From positions 1-32,752 of the forward strand of contig VGRB01000006.1 in the NCBI GenBank assembly GCA_016875475.1: DNA of 32,752 nucleotides, given 5' to 3'. This stretch comes from Deltaproteobacteria bacterium (GTDB lineage: Bacteria > Myxococcota_A > UBA9042 > DTJE01). The translations under genes were made by a program, and so were the position numbers. How positions within the stretch are numbered: position 1 is the first letter of the stretch; every line of letters starts with the position of its first letter. Below are positions 16,159 to 24,037 of the stretch, one piece after another. The notes below the pieces were generated by a model that saw only the letters and a program-made list of their open reading frames with translations, ran no database searches and was not told the origin of the DNA.

Positions 16159-17061
16159 ATGCGCAAGCCGAGGAGGCCTTCGCCCGGGGCCGTGGTCCGG
16201 GTGGTCGCGCCGTGCTCGCCGTTCGACCTGGCGCGGTTCGCGGCCGGGGTCGAGGTGCTGGCCGGCCTCGGGCTCGTGCCCTCGGTCACGGAGCGGGTGT
16301 ACCAGGCCGACGGGTTCCTGGCCGGTCCGGACGCGCTCAGGGCGGCCGAGCTGGTCGAGGCCCTGTGCGGCGACGGCGCGGACCTCCTGATCGCGGCGCG
16401 CGGCGGCTACGGGTCGATGCGCGTGCTCGACGAGGTCTTCCGCCACGCTTCCGCCTTCGAGCCCCGGGCGCTGTTCGGCTTCTCGGACGTGACGGCCGTC
16501 CACCTGCTGCTCCTCCGCGCCGGGCTCGCCTCCTTCCACGGCCCGAACGTGACCACGCTGCCGCAGCTCGACGCGGCCTCGCTCGCGCGCACCGGGGCCG
16601 CCCTGACCGGGCGCGACGCGGAGGCGACCTTCACGTACGCGGGCCTCACGCCGGTCCGCGGCGGCCGCGCCGAGGGCACGCTCGTCGCCGGGAACCTGTC
16701 CATGCTGTCCGCCATGTGGGGCACGCGATGGGCGGCGCCGCTCGCGGGCGCGATCCTGGTGGTCGAGGACGCGGGCGAGGCGCCGTACCGGATCGACCGC
16801 ATGCTGACCCAGCTCCGGATGCAGGCGGAGGCGCACCGCCTCGCGGGCGTGGCCTTCGGGGACCTCGGCGCGACGAGCGAGGAGGACGCGTCCGCGGTCC
16901 GCCGGTCGATCGATCTCCTCGCGTCGCTCCTGCCGTGCCCGGTCGTGACCGGCTTCCCCGCGGGCCACGGCGCGACCAACTTCCCGGTCCCGTGCGGCGC
17001 GCGCGCGTCGCTCGACGCGGACGCCGGGCTGCTGCGCGTGCTGGAGGACCCTTTCGCGTAG
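16159..17061 (+). CDS. ldcA: LD-carboxypeptidase (S66), murein recycling
   Basis: A 300-aa enzyme of family S66, which removes the terminal D-Ala from murein tetrapeptides in the cytoplasm. The landmarks are VVAPCSPFD at the N-terminus, LIAARGGYGSMRVL near residue 80, the nucleophile serine in ALFGFSDVTAVH near residue 110, the glutamate in ILVVEDAGEAPYRIDRML near residue 205, and the histidine in TGFPAGHG near residue 275. Length and motif order fit the family. GGGAGG lies just before the ATG. No signal peptide is seen. The serine hydrolase downstream at 17968 is a common kind of partner, but a two-gene cassette now separates them. Confidence 0.93.
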   Translation: MRKPRRPSPGAVVRVVAPCSPFDLARFAAGVEVLAGLGLVPSVTERVYQADGFLAGPDALRAAELVEALCGDGADLLIAARGGYGSMRVLDEVFRHASAFEPRALFGFSDVTAVHLLLLRAGLASFHGPNVTTLPQLDAASLARTGAALTGRDAEATFTYAGLTPVRGGRAEGTLVAGNLSMLSAMWGTRWAAPLAGAILVVEDAGEAPYRIDRMLTQLRMQAEAHRLAGVAFGDLGATSEEDASAVRRSIDLLASLLPCPVVTGFPAGHGATNFPVPCGARASLDADAGLLRVLEDPFA

Positions 17062-17106
17062 CGCGGGACCGCGGATCGCCGTATCATCCGTGTGACGGAG
17101 CTGCCC

Positions 17107-17304
17107 ATGAAACCGGGAGCAAAGAAGACGCACGCCGATGCCGCGAAGAGGCGCAGCGCTTCCTCCGATGCGTCGCGGGCGGACCAGATCGAGCGCGACC
17201 GGCGGCTGTCGCCTATCGAAAGGGTGGACGTCGCCCTTGCCCTCGGAAGGCGATCCCAGGAGATCGCGGTCCTCTTCGCCCGGGCGTCGAGCTGCGCGAA
17301 ATGA
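17107..17304 (+). CDS. Small basic protein coupled to a nucleotidyltransferase
   Basis: A 65-aa protein. The Lys/Ser-rich N-terminus is probably disordered. The second half (RDRRLSPIERVDVALALGRR) resembles small partners (LTPxERVxxALxLG type) often encoded next to nucleotidyltransferase-like proteins. The track starts at 17092 with GTG; I prefer ATG 17107. The stop overlaps the next start (ATGA at 17301-17304), so the two are translationally coupled. It starts 46 bp after ldcA. A toxin-antitoxin or accessory-subunit role is inferred only from context. Confidence 0.6.
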   Translation: MKPGAKKTHADAAKRRSASSDASRADQIERDRRLSPIERVDVALALGRRSQEIAVLFARASSCAK

Positions 17305-17888
17305 GCGAGACGCTCGACCGCACCCTCCGCGTCGCCGAAACGGTCGTCGAGGCCCTCCGCGCCGAGGGTGCCGACGCGGTGGTGATCGGCGCCGTGGCCC
17401 TCGCGGTGCACGGTTATCCCCGCAGCACGACGGACCTCGATCTTGCGGTGTCTGTCCGGCGCGACGTCCTGCACCGGGTCGCTGACGCGCTCGCCGCCCA
17501 CGGGTACGCGGTGTCGGTCCGCGATCCCGATGCGGCGGATCCGCGGGGCGGGGTCATCGACGTCCGATCGCAAGGGGCGGACCTCGTACATGTGGTGAAT
17601 TTCGACAACCGGCCTTCCGGCGGATTTCCACGGCTGGTCGATGACGCGCTTGCGGAGGCGCTGCCGCTGACCGGGGACGGCGTCCTGAAAGTGGTCGATC
17701 CGTATCACCTCGTAGCGTTCAAGCTATACGCGCGAGGACCGAAATCGACGAACGACATCATCGAGTTGCTCGAGCGCAATCCCGGGCTCGACCGGGCGAG
17801 GCTCAGGGCGATGTGCAAGACGTATCGACTGGAAGGAGCCCTCGATCGCATCCTTCGACAACTGGCCGAGGAGACCGGGTCCGGGTAG
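17301..17888 (+). CDS. Nucleotidyltransferase-like protein (AbiEii/MNT type)
   Basis: A 195-aa protein with a pol-beta-type nucleotidyltransferase N-terminus. VIGAVALAVHGYPRSTTDLDLAV fits the family pattern of a GG/GS helix followed by D-x-D; here the usual GG is GA and both aspartates are present. Later blocks are VHVVNFDNRPSGG and VVDPYHLVAFKLYARGPKSTNDIIELL, the latter with the lysine and helix typical of AbiEii-like and antitoxin nucleotidyltransferases. The ATG overlaps the stop of the 65-aa gene. Codons such as AAT, CTT and ATA are more frequent here than in flanking genes, hinting at horizontal origin. The track lists it inside a longer ORF from 15843, but the coding signal starts at 17301. 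Confidence 0.78.
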   Translation: MSETLDRTLRVAETVVEALRAEGADAVVIGAVALAVHGYPRSTTDLDLAVSVRRDVLHRVADALAAHGYAVSVRDPDAADPRGGVIDVRSQGADLVHVVNFDNRPSGGFPRLVDDALAEALPLTGDGVLKVVDPYHLVAFKLYARGPKSTNDIIELLERNPGLDRARLRAMCKTYRLEGALDRILRQLAEETGSG

Positions 17889-17967
17889 TCGGGAAGCGGC
17901 CCCTCATCGCTTCGCCCGGGCGCTCTCCCTGCTCGACGCCGCGGTCGGCCGCGCGTACCCGGGCGCG

Positions 17968-18960
17968 GTGCTGCGGGTGCAGCGCGGGCGCGAGATGCCG
18001 TTCGAGGCCGCGGTCGGGTCGCCCGGCCGGCCGGACGCCGTCTGGGACCTCGCCTCGCTGACCAAGCCGCTCGCCGCGACCACGGTGCTGATGACGCTCG
18101 CCGCGGAGGGCCGCCTGTCGCCGTCCGACCCGCTCGCTCGCTTCGTGCCGGAGGCCGCGGGCACGGACAAGGCGGCCTTGACGCTCGCTTCGCTGCTCGA
18201 TCACTCGGCCGGGCTGCCCTGGTGGCGGGACTACGCCCGGGCGGCGCGGCGGGCGCTCGGTCCGGGGTGTGGCGGAACGCCCGCGGCGCGCGAGGAGGTG
18301 CTCCGCCGGGTGCTCGCGGAGCCCCTGACGCACGCTCCCGGGACGAAGGCGGTCTACTCGGACCTCGGCTTCATGCTGCTCGACCGCGTGATCGAGGCCG
18401 CGGCGGGCGTGCCGCCGGACGCCGCGTTCGCCGCGCGCGTCGCCGCGCCGCTCGGGCTGTCACGGACCGCGTTCCGCCCGCCGCCGGACTGGGACCTCGT
18501 GCCCACGTCGCGGACCGCGCGCCTGCGCGGCCTGGTCCACGACGGGAACGCGCGCGTGCTCGGCGGCGTCGCGGGCCACGCGGGCCTGTTCGGGACCGCG
18601 GCCGAGGTCGCCTCGATCCTCGCGGCCCTGCACGCGGCGTGGGCGGGATCGCGGGCAGGCCCGTTCTGGCCCGAGGTCGTCCGTCGCTTCCTGGCGAGGT
18701 CCGAAGTGCCCGGATCGACGCGCACGCTCGGGTTCGACACCCCGAGCGCGTCAGGCTCCCTCGCCGGCGACCGCCATCCCCCCCGGCTGGTCGGCCACAC
18801 CGGGTTCACCGGGACGATGTTCTGGCTCGACCTCGACTCGGGCACGAGCCTCGTGCTGCTGACGAACCGGGTGCTGCTCGGGGCCGCCCGCGCGCCGATC
18901 CCGAGGCTCAACGACGTCCGCCGCGCGGTCTGCGACGCGGTGTGGGACGCGGTCGGGTGA
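17968..18960 (+). CDS. Serine hydrolase of the beta-lactamase/esterase family (S12), 5' end possibly lost
   Basis: A penicillin-binding/class C beta-lactamase fold. The nucleophile motif SLTK is in WDLASLTKPLAATT (about residues 29-32 from the GTG), YSD is near residue 130 (KAVYSDLGFMLL), and HTG is in LVGHTGFTGTMFW near residue 275. The fold normally starts with a helix and strand of the type LLDxAVxxxxxPGAVLxV. Exactly this (RFARALSLLDAAVGRAYPGA) is encoded in frame upstream from about 17908. However, no ATG, GTG or TTG occurs in that frame between the stop at 17713 and the GTG at 17968. The coding signal begins only about 20 bp after the nucleotidyltransferase stop. The protein may use a non-standard start or be N-terminally truncated. 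Role inferred as peptidoglycan turnover, from pairing with ldcA. Confidence 0.8.
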   Translation: MLRVQRGREMPFEAAVGSPGRPDAVWDLASLTKPLAATTVLMTLAAEGRLSPSDPLARFVPEAAGTDKAALTLASLLDHSAGLPWWRDYARAARRALGPGCGGTPAAREEVLRRVLAEPLTHAPGTKAVYSDLGFMLLDRVIEAAAGVPPDAAFAARVAAPLGLSRTAFRPPPDWDLVPTSRTARLRGLVHDGNARVLGGVAGHAGLFGTAAEVASILAALHAAWAGSRAGPFWPEVVRRFLARSEVPGSTRTLGFDTPSASGSLAGDRHPPRLVGHTGFTGTMFWLDLDSGTSLVLLTNRVLLGAARAPIPRLNDVRRAVCDAVWDAVG

Positions 18961-18964
18961 AGGG

Positions 18965-20476
18965 TCAGGGGGCAGCGGGATACGGGCCGCGCGCCTCCAG
19001 CCGGAGCGACCGCTGCCCCCCTTTGCCGCCCGCGATTGCGATCCGGCCGGGCACGGCAGCGGGGACGGGCGCGGCCGGTGCGCCGTCCACGACGAGGTCG
19101 TAGCCGACCCTTGCCACCCACGCGGGCACGATCACCTCGGTCGCGCCCGCGGCCGGGTCCTCGTCCCACGCCAGGTCGAGCACCCGGGTCGCCGGGTCCC
19201 AGCCGAAGCGCACCGGCGTGCCCGCGATTGCGGCCGGGGCCGGGCGCAGGAACGCGGACGCGTGCGGGTGCCAGGAGCCGGTGGCCTCGTCCACCACGCC
19301 GAAGCCGCCGGAGCCGCGGGCGAAGATCCACAGGAACGAGGCCGCCTGCGCCGAGTCCAGCATCGCGTAGAACGAGGCGAGGAACGCGTCGAGGTTCGGG
19401 GTCTCCATCGCGCCGCCCATCTCGCCGAGGCCCCACGGCACGCCCGCGCGGGCCGCCTCGGCCCCGGCCGCGGCCGCCCAGGTCGCGTCCGCCTCCGCGT
19501 TCCCGTCCCACAGCAGGCCCGCCTCGACCGTCACGTTGTAGTAGTGCGGGAAGAAGACCGCCTGGAGCGGCGCGACGCCGGGCGCGGGGGAGGGGAAGCT
19601 CGTGGCCTGTTGCACGTTGAACAGCACGGACGGCTCGAAGAAGAGCAGGCGGCCGGGCAGCGCGCCTCCGACCTCGGCCGCGAACGCCTGGTGGAACGGC
19701 CACAGGAAGTCGCGCTCGAACTCCTCGAACGGGATCGTGCCCGGGAACGGCTCGTTGTGCGGGTCGAAGCCGATCACGCCTTCGTTGTCCGCCACGGCCT
19801 CGGCGACCCGGCGCGCAGCCGTCCGGTGATGCCGCTGCAAGTCCGGGGACTTCCAGAAGCGATCGAAGCAGGACGAGACCTCCGCCGAGAAGTAGTTGAA
19901 GAACCACGGGCTGGTCGGCTCGAACGCGGCGTAGGCGGCCTCGTCGCACGCCCACCGCGGCGCGCCGTGCAGCCCGAAGCCCATGCCGAACAGGTCCTGG
20001 TGCAGGTCGATCACCACGTAGAGGCCCTGCTCCCAGGCGAGCCTCGCGTGCCGGGCGACCAGGGCCACGTACTCCTCGTCGTACCGGTCCGGCGCCAGGT
20101 CGATCACCACGTAGAGGCCCTGCTCCCAGGCGAGCCTCGCGTGCCGGGCGACCAGGGCCACGTACTCCTCGTCGTACCGGTCCGGCGCGGGCTCGATCCG
20201 GTCCCAGTTGATCACCAGCCGGACCGCGTCGAACCCCGACTCCGCGATGAACGCGAGGTCGCGCAGGTCCGAATCCGGGGGGAGGCCCTTCCAGTGCGCG
20301 ACGTCGTCGGACGGGTAGTTGATGCCCCGGAGCACGATCGCGCGCCCGTGACGGTCCCGCACGTGCCGGCCGTCCGTGCGGTAGAGCGGCCCCGTCCCTG
20401 GGACCGCCGGGTCAACGGCGTCCGCCGCACAGCCGATCGTCGCGAACGCCAGGACGAGCCCTGCCCGAACGGTCAT
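18965..20476 (-). CDS. GH5 endoglycoceramidase-like lipoprotein with internal duplication
   Basis: A 503-aa exported glycoside hydrolase resembling endoglycoceramidases, which release the glycan from glycosphingolipids. It has a signal peptide with a lipobox-like end (AFATIGCA), VLRGINYPSDD, the beta-strand motif VVIDLHQDLFG, the acid/base glutamate in FDPHNEPFPGTI, HYYN, and the likely nucleophile glutamate in WGLGEMGG. A C-terminal beta domain follows. The segment APDRYDEEYVALVARHAR through VVIDL (31 aa) is present twice in tandem. Only the second copy runs on into HQD as in relatives, so an extra alpha/beta unit is inserted in the barrel. I prefer ATG 20476 (MTVRAGLV) to the track's GTG 20491. 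It is convergent with the serine hydrolase, with stops 4 bp apart. Confidence 0.85.
   Translation of the reverse strand: MTVRAGLVLAFATIGCAADAVDPAVPGTGPLYRTDGRHVRDRHGRAIVLRGINYPSDDVAHWKGLPPDSDLRDLAFIAESGFDAVRLVINWDRIEPAPDRYDEEYVALVARHARLAWEQGLYVVIDLAPDRYDEEYVALVARHARLAWEQGLYVVIDLHQDLFGMGFGLHGAPRWACDEAAYAAFEPTSPWFFNYFSAEVSSCFDRFWKSPDLQRHHRTAARRVAEAVADNEGVIGFDPHNEPFPGTIPFEEFERDFLWPFHQAFAAEVGGALPGRLLFFEPSVLFNVQQATSFPSPAPGVAPLQAVFFPHYYNVTVEAGLLWDGNAEADATWAAAAGAEAARAGVPWGLGEMGGAMETPNLDAFLASFYAMLDSAQAASFLWIFARGSGGFGVVDEATGSWHPHASAFLRPAPAAIAGTPVRFGWDPATRVLDLAWDEDPAAGATEVIVPAWVARVGYDLVVDGAPAAPVPAAVPGRIAIAGGKGGQRSLRLEARGPYPAAP
20003..20188. repeat. Perfect 93-bp tandem duplication inside the GH5 gene
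   Basis: Bases 20003-20095 are identical to 20096-20188, and the match breaks immediately on both sides. The period of 93 is 31 codons, so the frame is kept. Complete identity means a very recent event or an assembly artefact at a contig overlap. Confidence 0.95.
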
Positions 20477-20497
20477 GTCGCCCCCACGCACGCGCGA

Positions 20498-21738
20498 TCA
20501 ATGGTACAGGCGGTGGCTCTTTGCGTCGAAGCGCTGGGCGTAGATCGCCTCCTTCGCCCAGACTACGACCCAGGTGTCGTCGGGCAGGGTCGCGACGCGG
20601 GGGGAACCCATGCCGACGGGGGTCAGCTCCGTGCCGATGTCCACCATCGGCCCGACGGGGCCGGTCGGGGTGACCTCGCGAGCGACGCTCCCTTCGACGC
20701 CGAGCACGTTCCCGCCGGGCCGGACGGCGAGATCGCCCGCACCGTAGGGGGTGTCGAAGCCGCCTGCCGGGTCACCCGCCGCCGAGAAGAACCTTGCGAC
20801 GAGCGAGTCGCCGAACACCCCGAAGCCCCCGCCGGGCAGGCCCAGGATCCGAACCCAGTTCGAGTCGTCGAGGGCGATCCCGCTCCCGACCGGGGTCCCC
20901 TGCGCATCGAACACCTGCACGCGCGTGCCCGCCGGGTCGCAGGACTGGAGGCCAGCGAACCCGCTGCCGCCCAGCGGCGCGATCCGGGTCCAGCATGCCG
21001 CGCCGTCCGGCTCCAGCGGGAACGCGTCCCCCGAAGGCGTCCCGTCCGGCTCCAGGAACTGGCCCTGCGTGTGGACCGGGGGCAGGGTCGAGTTGATCCA
21101 CGTCCGCAGGAGCCTGTCGTCCGCTGGCAGCGTCAGCGAGTCCGAGTGGGTCGCGAGCGTGATCTGCGGCGCGGCCGTGGTTCCGTTCGGTGCGACGCGT
21201 CGGGCCCCGGTCCCGGAGGACGACCACCACCACACGAGGTAGGCGGACCCCGGCCGCGCCGCGATCGCGGGGGAGTCGAAGCCGCCCGCGGCCAGGAGCC
21301 CGGGCCCCCTCGCGACGCCGTCCGGACCGAACACCTGTGCGTGGATCCCCGAGCCGCCGCCCGCCGCGTCAAGAGGCGCCACGCGACCGCCCACGTACCA
21401 TCGTTGAGCGCCCCCACCGCAAGCTGGGAGACCCCTTCGCCGCCGACCCGGAACGCCGTGAGCTGGCCGTAGCTGCACCCGTCGTACGGCACCTGGTCCG
21501 GTCATCGCAATCGAACCCCGGCGGAGGGCACTTGCCCGCGATGCAGTCCACGTCGGCCGGCGCCTCCCCGGGCAGGTCCGCAACGACGCCCGGGTCCGGG
21601 TCGCCCCGGCCCGCCGACGCCCCCCCCGCCGCAGGCCGCGTACGAGGCCGCGATCAGGACGGCCGCAGCGACCCGGACGCCCGCCGCGACCCGGACGGCC
21701 GCCGCGACCCGGACACCCGCCGCGAACGTCGCCTTCAT
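20498..21738 (-). pseudogene. Multiply frameshifted secreted beta-propeller-like lipoprotein
   Basis: ATG 21738, with GGAGGAG upstream, opens a signal peptide (VLIAASYAACGGGG, lipobox). Just after the lipobox a run of eight G (C on plus, 21620-21627) puts the frame out. Removing one G gives DPDPGVVADLPGEAPADVDC and CPPPGFDCDD. A second shift near 21496-21512 leads to YDGCSYGQLTAFRVGGEG and NDGTWAVAWR. A third near 21371-21395 leads to VAPLDAAGGGSGIHAQVFG, and the frame is then open for about 290 aa to the stop at 20498. The last part has propeller-type repeats (VVVWAKEAIYAQRFDA). It starts 5 bp after the Cys-rich gene, so they share an operon. It could be a phase-variable gene, a pseudogene or sequencing error. 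Confidence 0.65.
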
Positions 21739-21743
21739 GACCG

Positions 21744-23291
21744 TCACTCCTCCACCGCAGCCGCGCAGCGGCCGTCGATGCAGTACGCCGCGTCGGGCGG
21801 CGGCGCGCACTTGCAGACCCCGCCCCCGCCGCAGCCGGCCGCCACCCACTCGGACGCCAGGATGTCGAGGTCCCACTGGCCGATCCCGTATCCCGTCGCG
21901 ACGAAGCAGCCGCCCAGGCCGACCTCGCAGTGGCCGGCCAGGATCCGGCAGCCCGCGTCGTCCCCGCACTTCGCGAAATCGCCCTCGGCGAACCTCTCCC
22001 AGTCCGCCTCGATCTCCTCACACGACCGGCCGCACGTGGCGCCGGACGGTCCGCCCTCGATGCACGCCCCGCCTCCGCCGAAATCGCCCTCGGCGAACCT
22101 CTCCCAGTCCGCCTCGATCTCCTCACACGACCGGCCGCACGTGGCGCCGGACGGTCCGCCCTCGATGCACGCCCCGCCTCCGCTGCACTTCGCGAGGTCC
22201 CAGCAGCCGGACTTGCAGACGAGCAGGTACGGCCCGTCGCACCGCGCCTTCCCGTTCGCGCACGCGCAGCAGCCGCAGGGTGCGCCGCACGGTTCGCCGC
22301 AGCGCGGAGCCTCCGCGCAGTCGACACCGACGCACGCCGCTCCTCCAGTGCCTACGACCCTTGCCACGAACGGGAAGCCCGCCACGCGGCAGACCTCCTG
22401 CCAGGACGCGTCCGTCACCATCGCGGACCCCGGTTCGAGCGCGAGTTCGCTCCGGCACCAGCGGTCGCCGGGCGCGCAGACAGGAGAGTCGGAGACGGGT
22501 GGGCTGTCCGGGCAGTCGAGCCCGGGCGCGACCAGGAGAAGCTGCGGCAGCACATCGTAGAAGGGGGATCCGCCAGCTGCGGCGATGCAGGCGACCCAAC
22601 CCGTGTGCCCTGCCGGGTTCTCCCGCGCGAAGCCGACCTTGGACGGGTCGCAGCACGGGCCGTCCCCGGCCTTCGACGTCGCCGCCTTCCGACGTTCGCA
22701 GTCGTTTCGGTACGACTTCCCGTCGCATCCGCAGGCCCAGCCCCCAGGGTGGTGCGGGTATCCGTACGGCTCCCGGCACCACTGCTCCTCCTTCGGGACG
22801 CCGACGCAGGCGCCGCGGGCCGTCACCGGGTCGCACGAGCCCGTCGCCATCTCGCAGAAGTCCCCTTCCGCGCAAGCTGTCGCGGCAGGTCCGCCGCAGT
22901 CCGCCTTCACGCATTCGTCGTTCCCGCGACCCACGCCGAGCACGCACAACTCTCCCGTCCCGCACTGGCCTTCGCCATCCGTCTCGCAGCCTCCTCCCAT
23001 GCAGCAGCGCGGGTCATAGCCGAGGTCCGTGCAGGTCACCGTTCGGAAACGGACGAACCGGGTGGAGTCCCGGCACACGAACGTGGCGGAGCACGGGAAG
23101 TCGATCGCGATGCGTCCCTGCGGGCATGGGTCCGCGTCCACGTCCGGGGCGTCGTGCCCCGGCCCCGGGTCGGCCGCGTCCCCCTGGAGGAGACCTCCGG
23201 CTTCGCCGGGCACGTCCGAGGCCCCTGCGGGCTCCGATGCCACGCACGCGAACGTCAGGAGCGCGGTTGCGACGGGAATGGTTCGGCGCAT
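21744..23291 (-). CDS. Cys-rich secreted lipoprotein with Kazal-like domain and internal duplication
   Basis: A 515-aa exported protein. The signal peptide ends near LLTFACVASEP, a probable lipobox. The mature protein has dozens of Cys, so it should be disulfide-bonded outside the cytoplasm. Around residues 170-215, PHHPGGWACGCDGKSYRNDC with following Cys fits a Kazal-type protease-inhibitor fold. A Cys-packed segment (CGEPCGAPCGCCACANGKARC) is near 330. The C-terminus has the CEEIEADWERFAEGDFAKC and LASEWVAAGC blocks that I associate with Myxococcota lipoproteins. A 35-residue block (GACIEGGPSGATCGRSCEEI onward) occurs twice in tandem. The next gene starts 5 bp after the stop. The function is not known; protease inhibition is possible from the Kazal-like part. 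Confidence 0.75.
   Translation of the reverse strand: MRRTIPVATALLTFACVASEPAGASDVPGEAGGLLQGDAADPGPGHDAPDVDADPCPQGRIAIDFPCSATFVCRDSTRFVRFRTVTCTDLGYDPRCCMGGGCETDGEGQCGTGELCVLGVGRGNDECVKADCGGPAATACAEGDFCEMATGSCDPVTARGACVGVPKEEQWCREPYGYPHHPGGWACGCDGKSYRNDCERRKAATSKAGDGPCCDPSKVGFARENPAGHTGWVACIAAAGGSPFYDVLPQLLLVAPGLDCPDSPPVSDSPVCAPGDRWCRSELALEPGSAMVTDASWQEVCRVAGFPFVARVVGTGGAACVGVDCAEAPRCGEPCGAPCGCCACANGKARCDGPYLLVCKSGCWDLAKCSGGGACIEGGPSGATCGRSCEEIEADWERFAEGDFGGGGACIEGGPSGATCGRSCEEIEADWERFAEGDFAKCGDDAGCRILAGHCEVGLGGCFVATGYGIGQWDLDILASEWVAAGCGGGGVCKCAPPPDAAYCIDGRCAAAVEE
21974..22183. repeat. Perfect 105-bp tandem duplication inside the Cys-rich gene
   Basis: Bases 21974-22078 are identical to 22079-22183, with mismatches directly outside. 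The period of 105 is 35 codons, so the frame is kept. It is the second perfect, in-frame, roughly 100-bp duplication within 2.2 kb. Confidence 0.95.
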
Positions 23292-23365
23292 GTCACACCC
23301 CCGGGCGATTCCGAGTCATCATAGGAAAACCGGGGGGGATGGGCAAGGCCGGGAACCGGCTGAAG

Positions 23366-24034
23366 CTACAGCTCCGCGAGCACGTTCCGGCGGTGGCGCT
23401 CGGCGCGGGTCAGGCCGGGCTCGATCGCGGCGTGGCCGGCGGGGAAATCCTCGTCCTCGCCGCGCGACCGGGCCACGTCGTCCGGGACGTCCAGCATGGC
23501 CCGCACGACGTCGGGGGGAGGGCCGTCCGCCATGCCTTCCGTGAAGCGCCGCCACGCGGTCTCGTCGTCGTCGGCCGGGGGGAACTCGGCCGGCAGCCGG
23601 GCGGGCGACGGATCGGCGGCCGAGGGCGGCACGGCGGCGGGTCGCGAGCCGGCACGGCGCATCGCGGCGTCGAACCACTCGCAGCGCACGGTGACCGCGC
23701 CCTCCCGTTCGCACGCGTGCGAGAGCGGCCGGTCGTTCGTGACCACGACGCAGCCGCCGCGCAGCCGCCGGACCTCGTCCACGATCCAGGCGTCCGCCTT
23801 CTCGCCGGGCCGCGAGAAGACCTCGACCGCGCGGCTGTGCGGCAGGCTCCGGCCCGGCCGCACGGGGTGGTCCGCGCCGTCGAACACGACCAGCAGGCGG
23901 TGGCCGCGCGCCGCGGCGTATCGGTCCGCCCGCAGGGCCAGCGACTCGCGCCGCGCCTCCAGGCGGCCGCGCTCGAGCGTGGAGGTGCTCCCGATGAAGT
24001 TGTAGCCGTCGACGATGACGGTCCGGCCTGCCAT
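23366..24034 (-). CDS. NYN-domain (YacP/Rae1-like) RNase
   Basis: A 222-aa protein. The first 135 residues form a PIN-like NYN nuclease domain with TVIVDGYNFIG at the start, LLVVFDGADHP near residue 50, EKADAWIVDEV near residue 78 and CVVVTNDRPLSHAC near residue 95, giving the acidic metal-binding residues. This arrangement matches YacP/Rae1, an endonuclease that acts on mRNA at the ribosome in Bacillus. The C-terminal 85 residues are acidic and Pro-rich, with no recognised domain. It begins 3 bp after murD, so it is probably the last gene of that operon. The substrate in this organism is unknown. Confidence 0.82.
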   Translation of the reverse strand: MAGRTVIVDGYNFIGSTSTLERGRLEARRESLALRADRYAAARGHRLLVVFDGADHPVRPGRSLPHSRAVEVFSRPGEKADAWIVDEVRRLRGGCVVVTNDRPLSHACEREGAVTVRCEWFDAAMRRAGSRPAAVPPSAADPSPARLPAEFPPADDDETAWRRFTEGMADGPPPDVVRAMLDVPDDVARSRGEDEDFPAGHAAIEPGLTRAERHRRNVLAEL

Positions 24035-24037
24035 GTC

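Noticed and set aside
15843-17888. 681-aa plus-strand ORF
   Set aside because: Only the last 196 codons (from 17301) have a coding pattern; the rest overlaps patatin antisense and ldcA out of frame.
21666-21725. Short repeats of CCGCCGCGACCCGGAC considered as an array
   Set aside because: Encodes the Val-Arg-Val-Ala-Ala repeats of a signal peptide; too short and without spacers for CRISPR.
20498-22327. 609-aa minus-strand ORF as a single protein
   Set aside because: Its first half is an Arg/Ala-rich shadow of the Cys-rich gene; only the last roughly 290 aa belong to the frameshifted lipoprotein.
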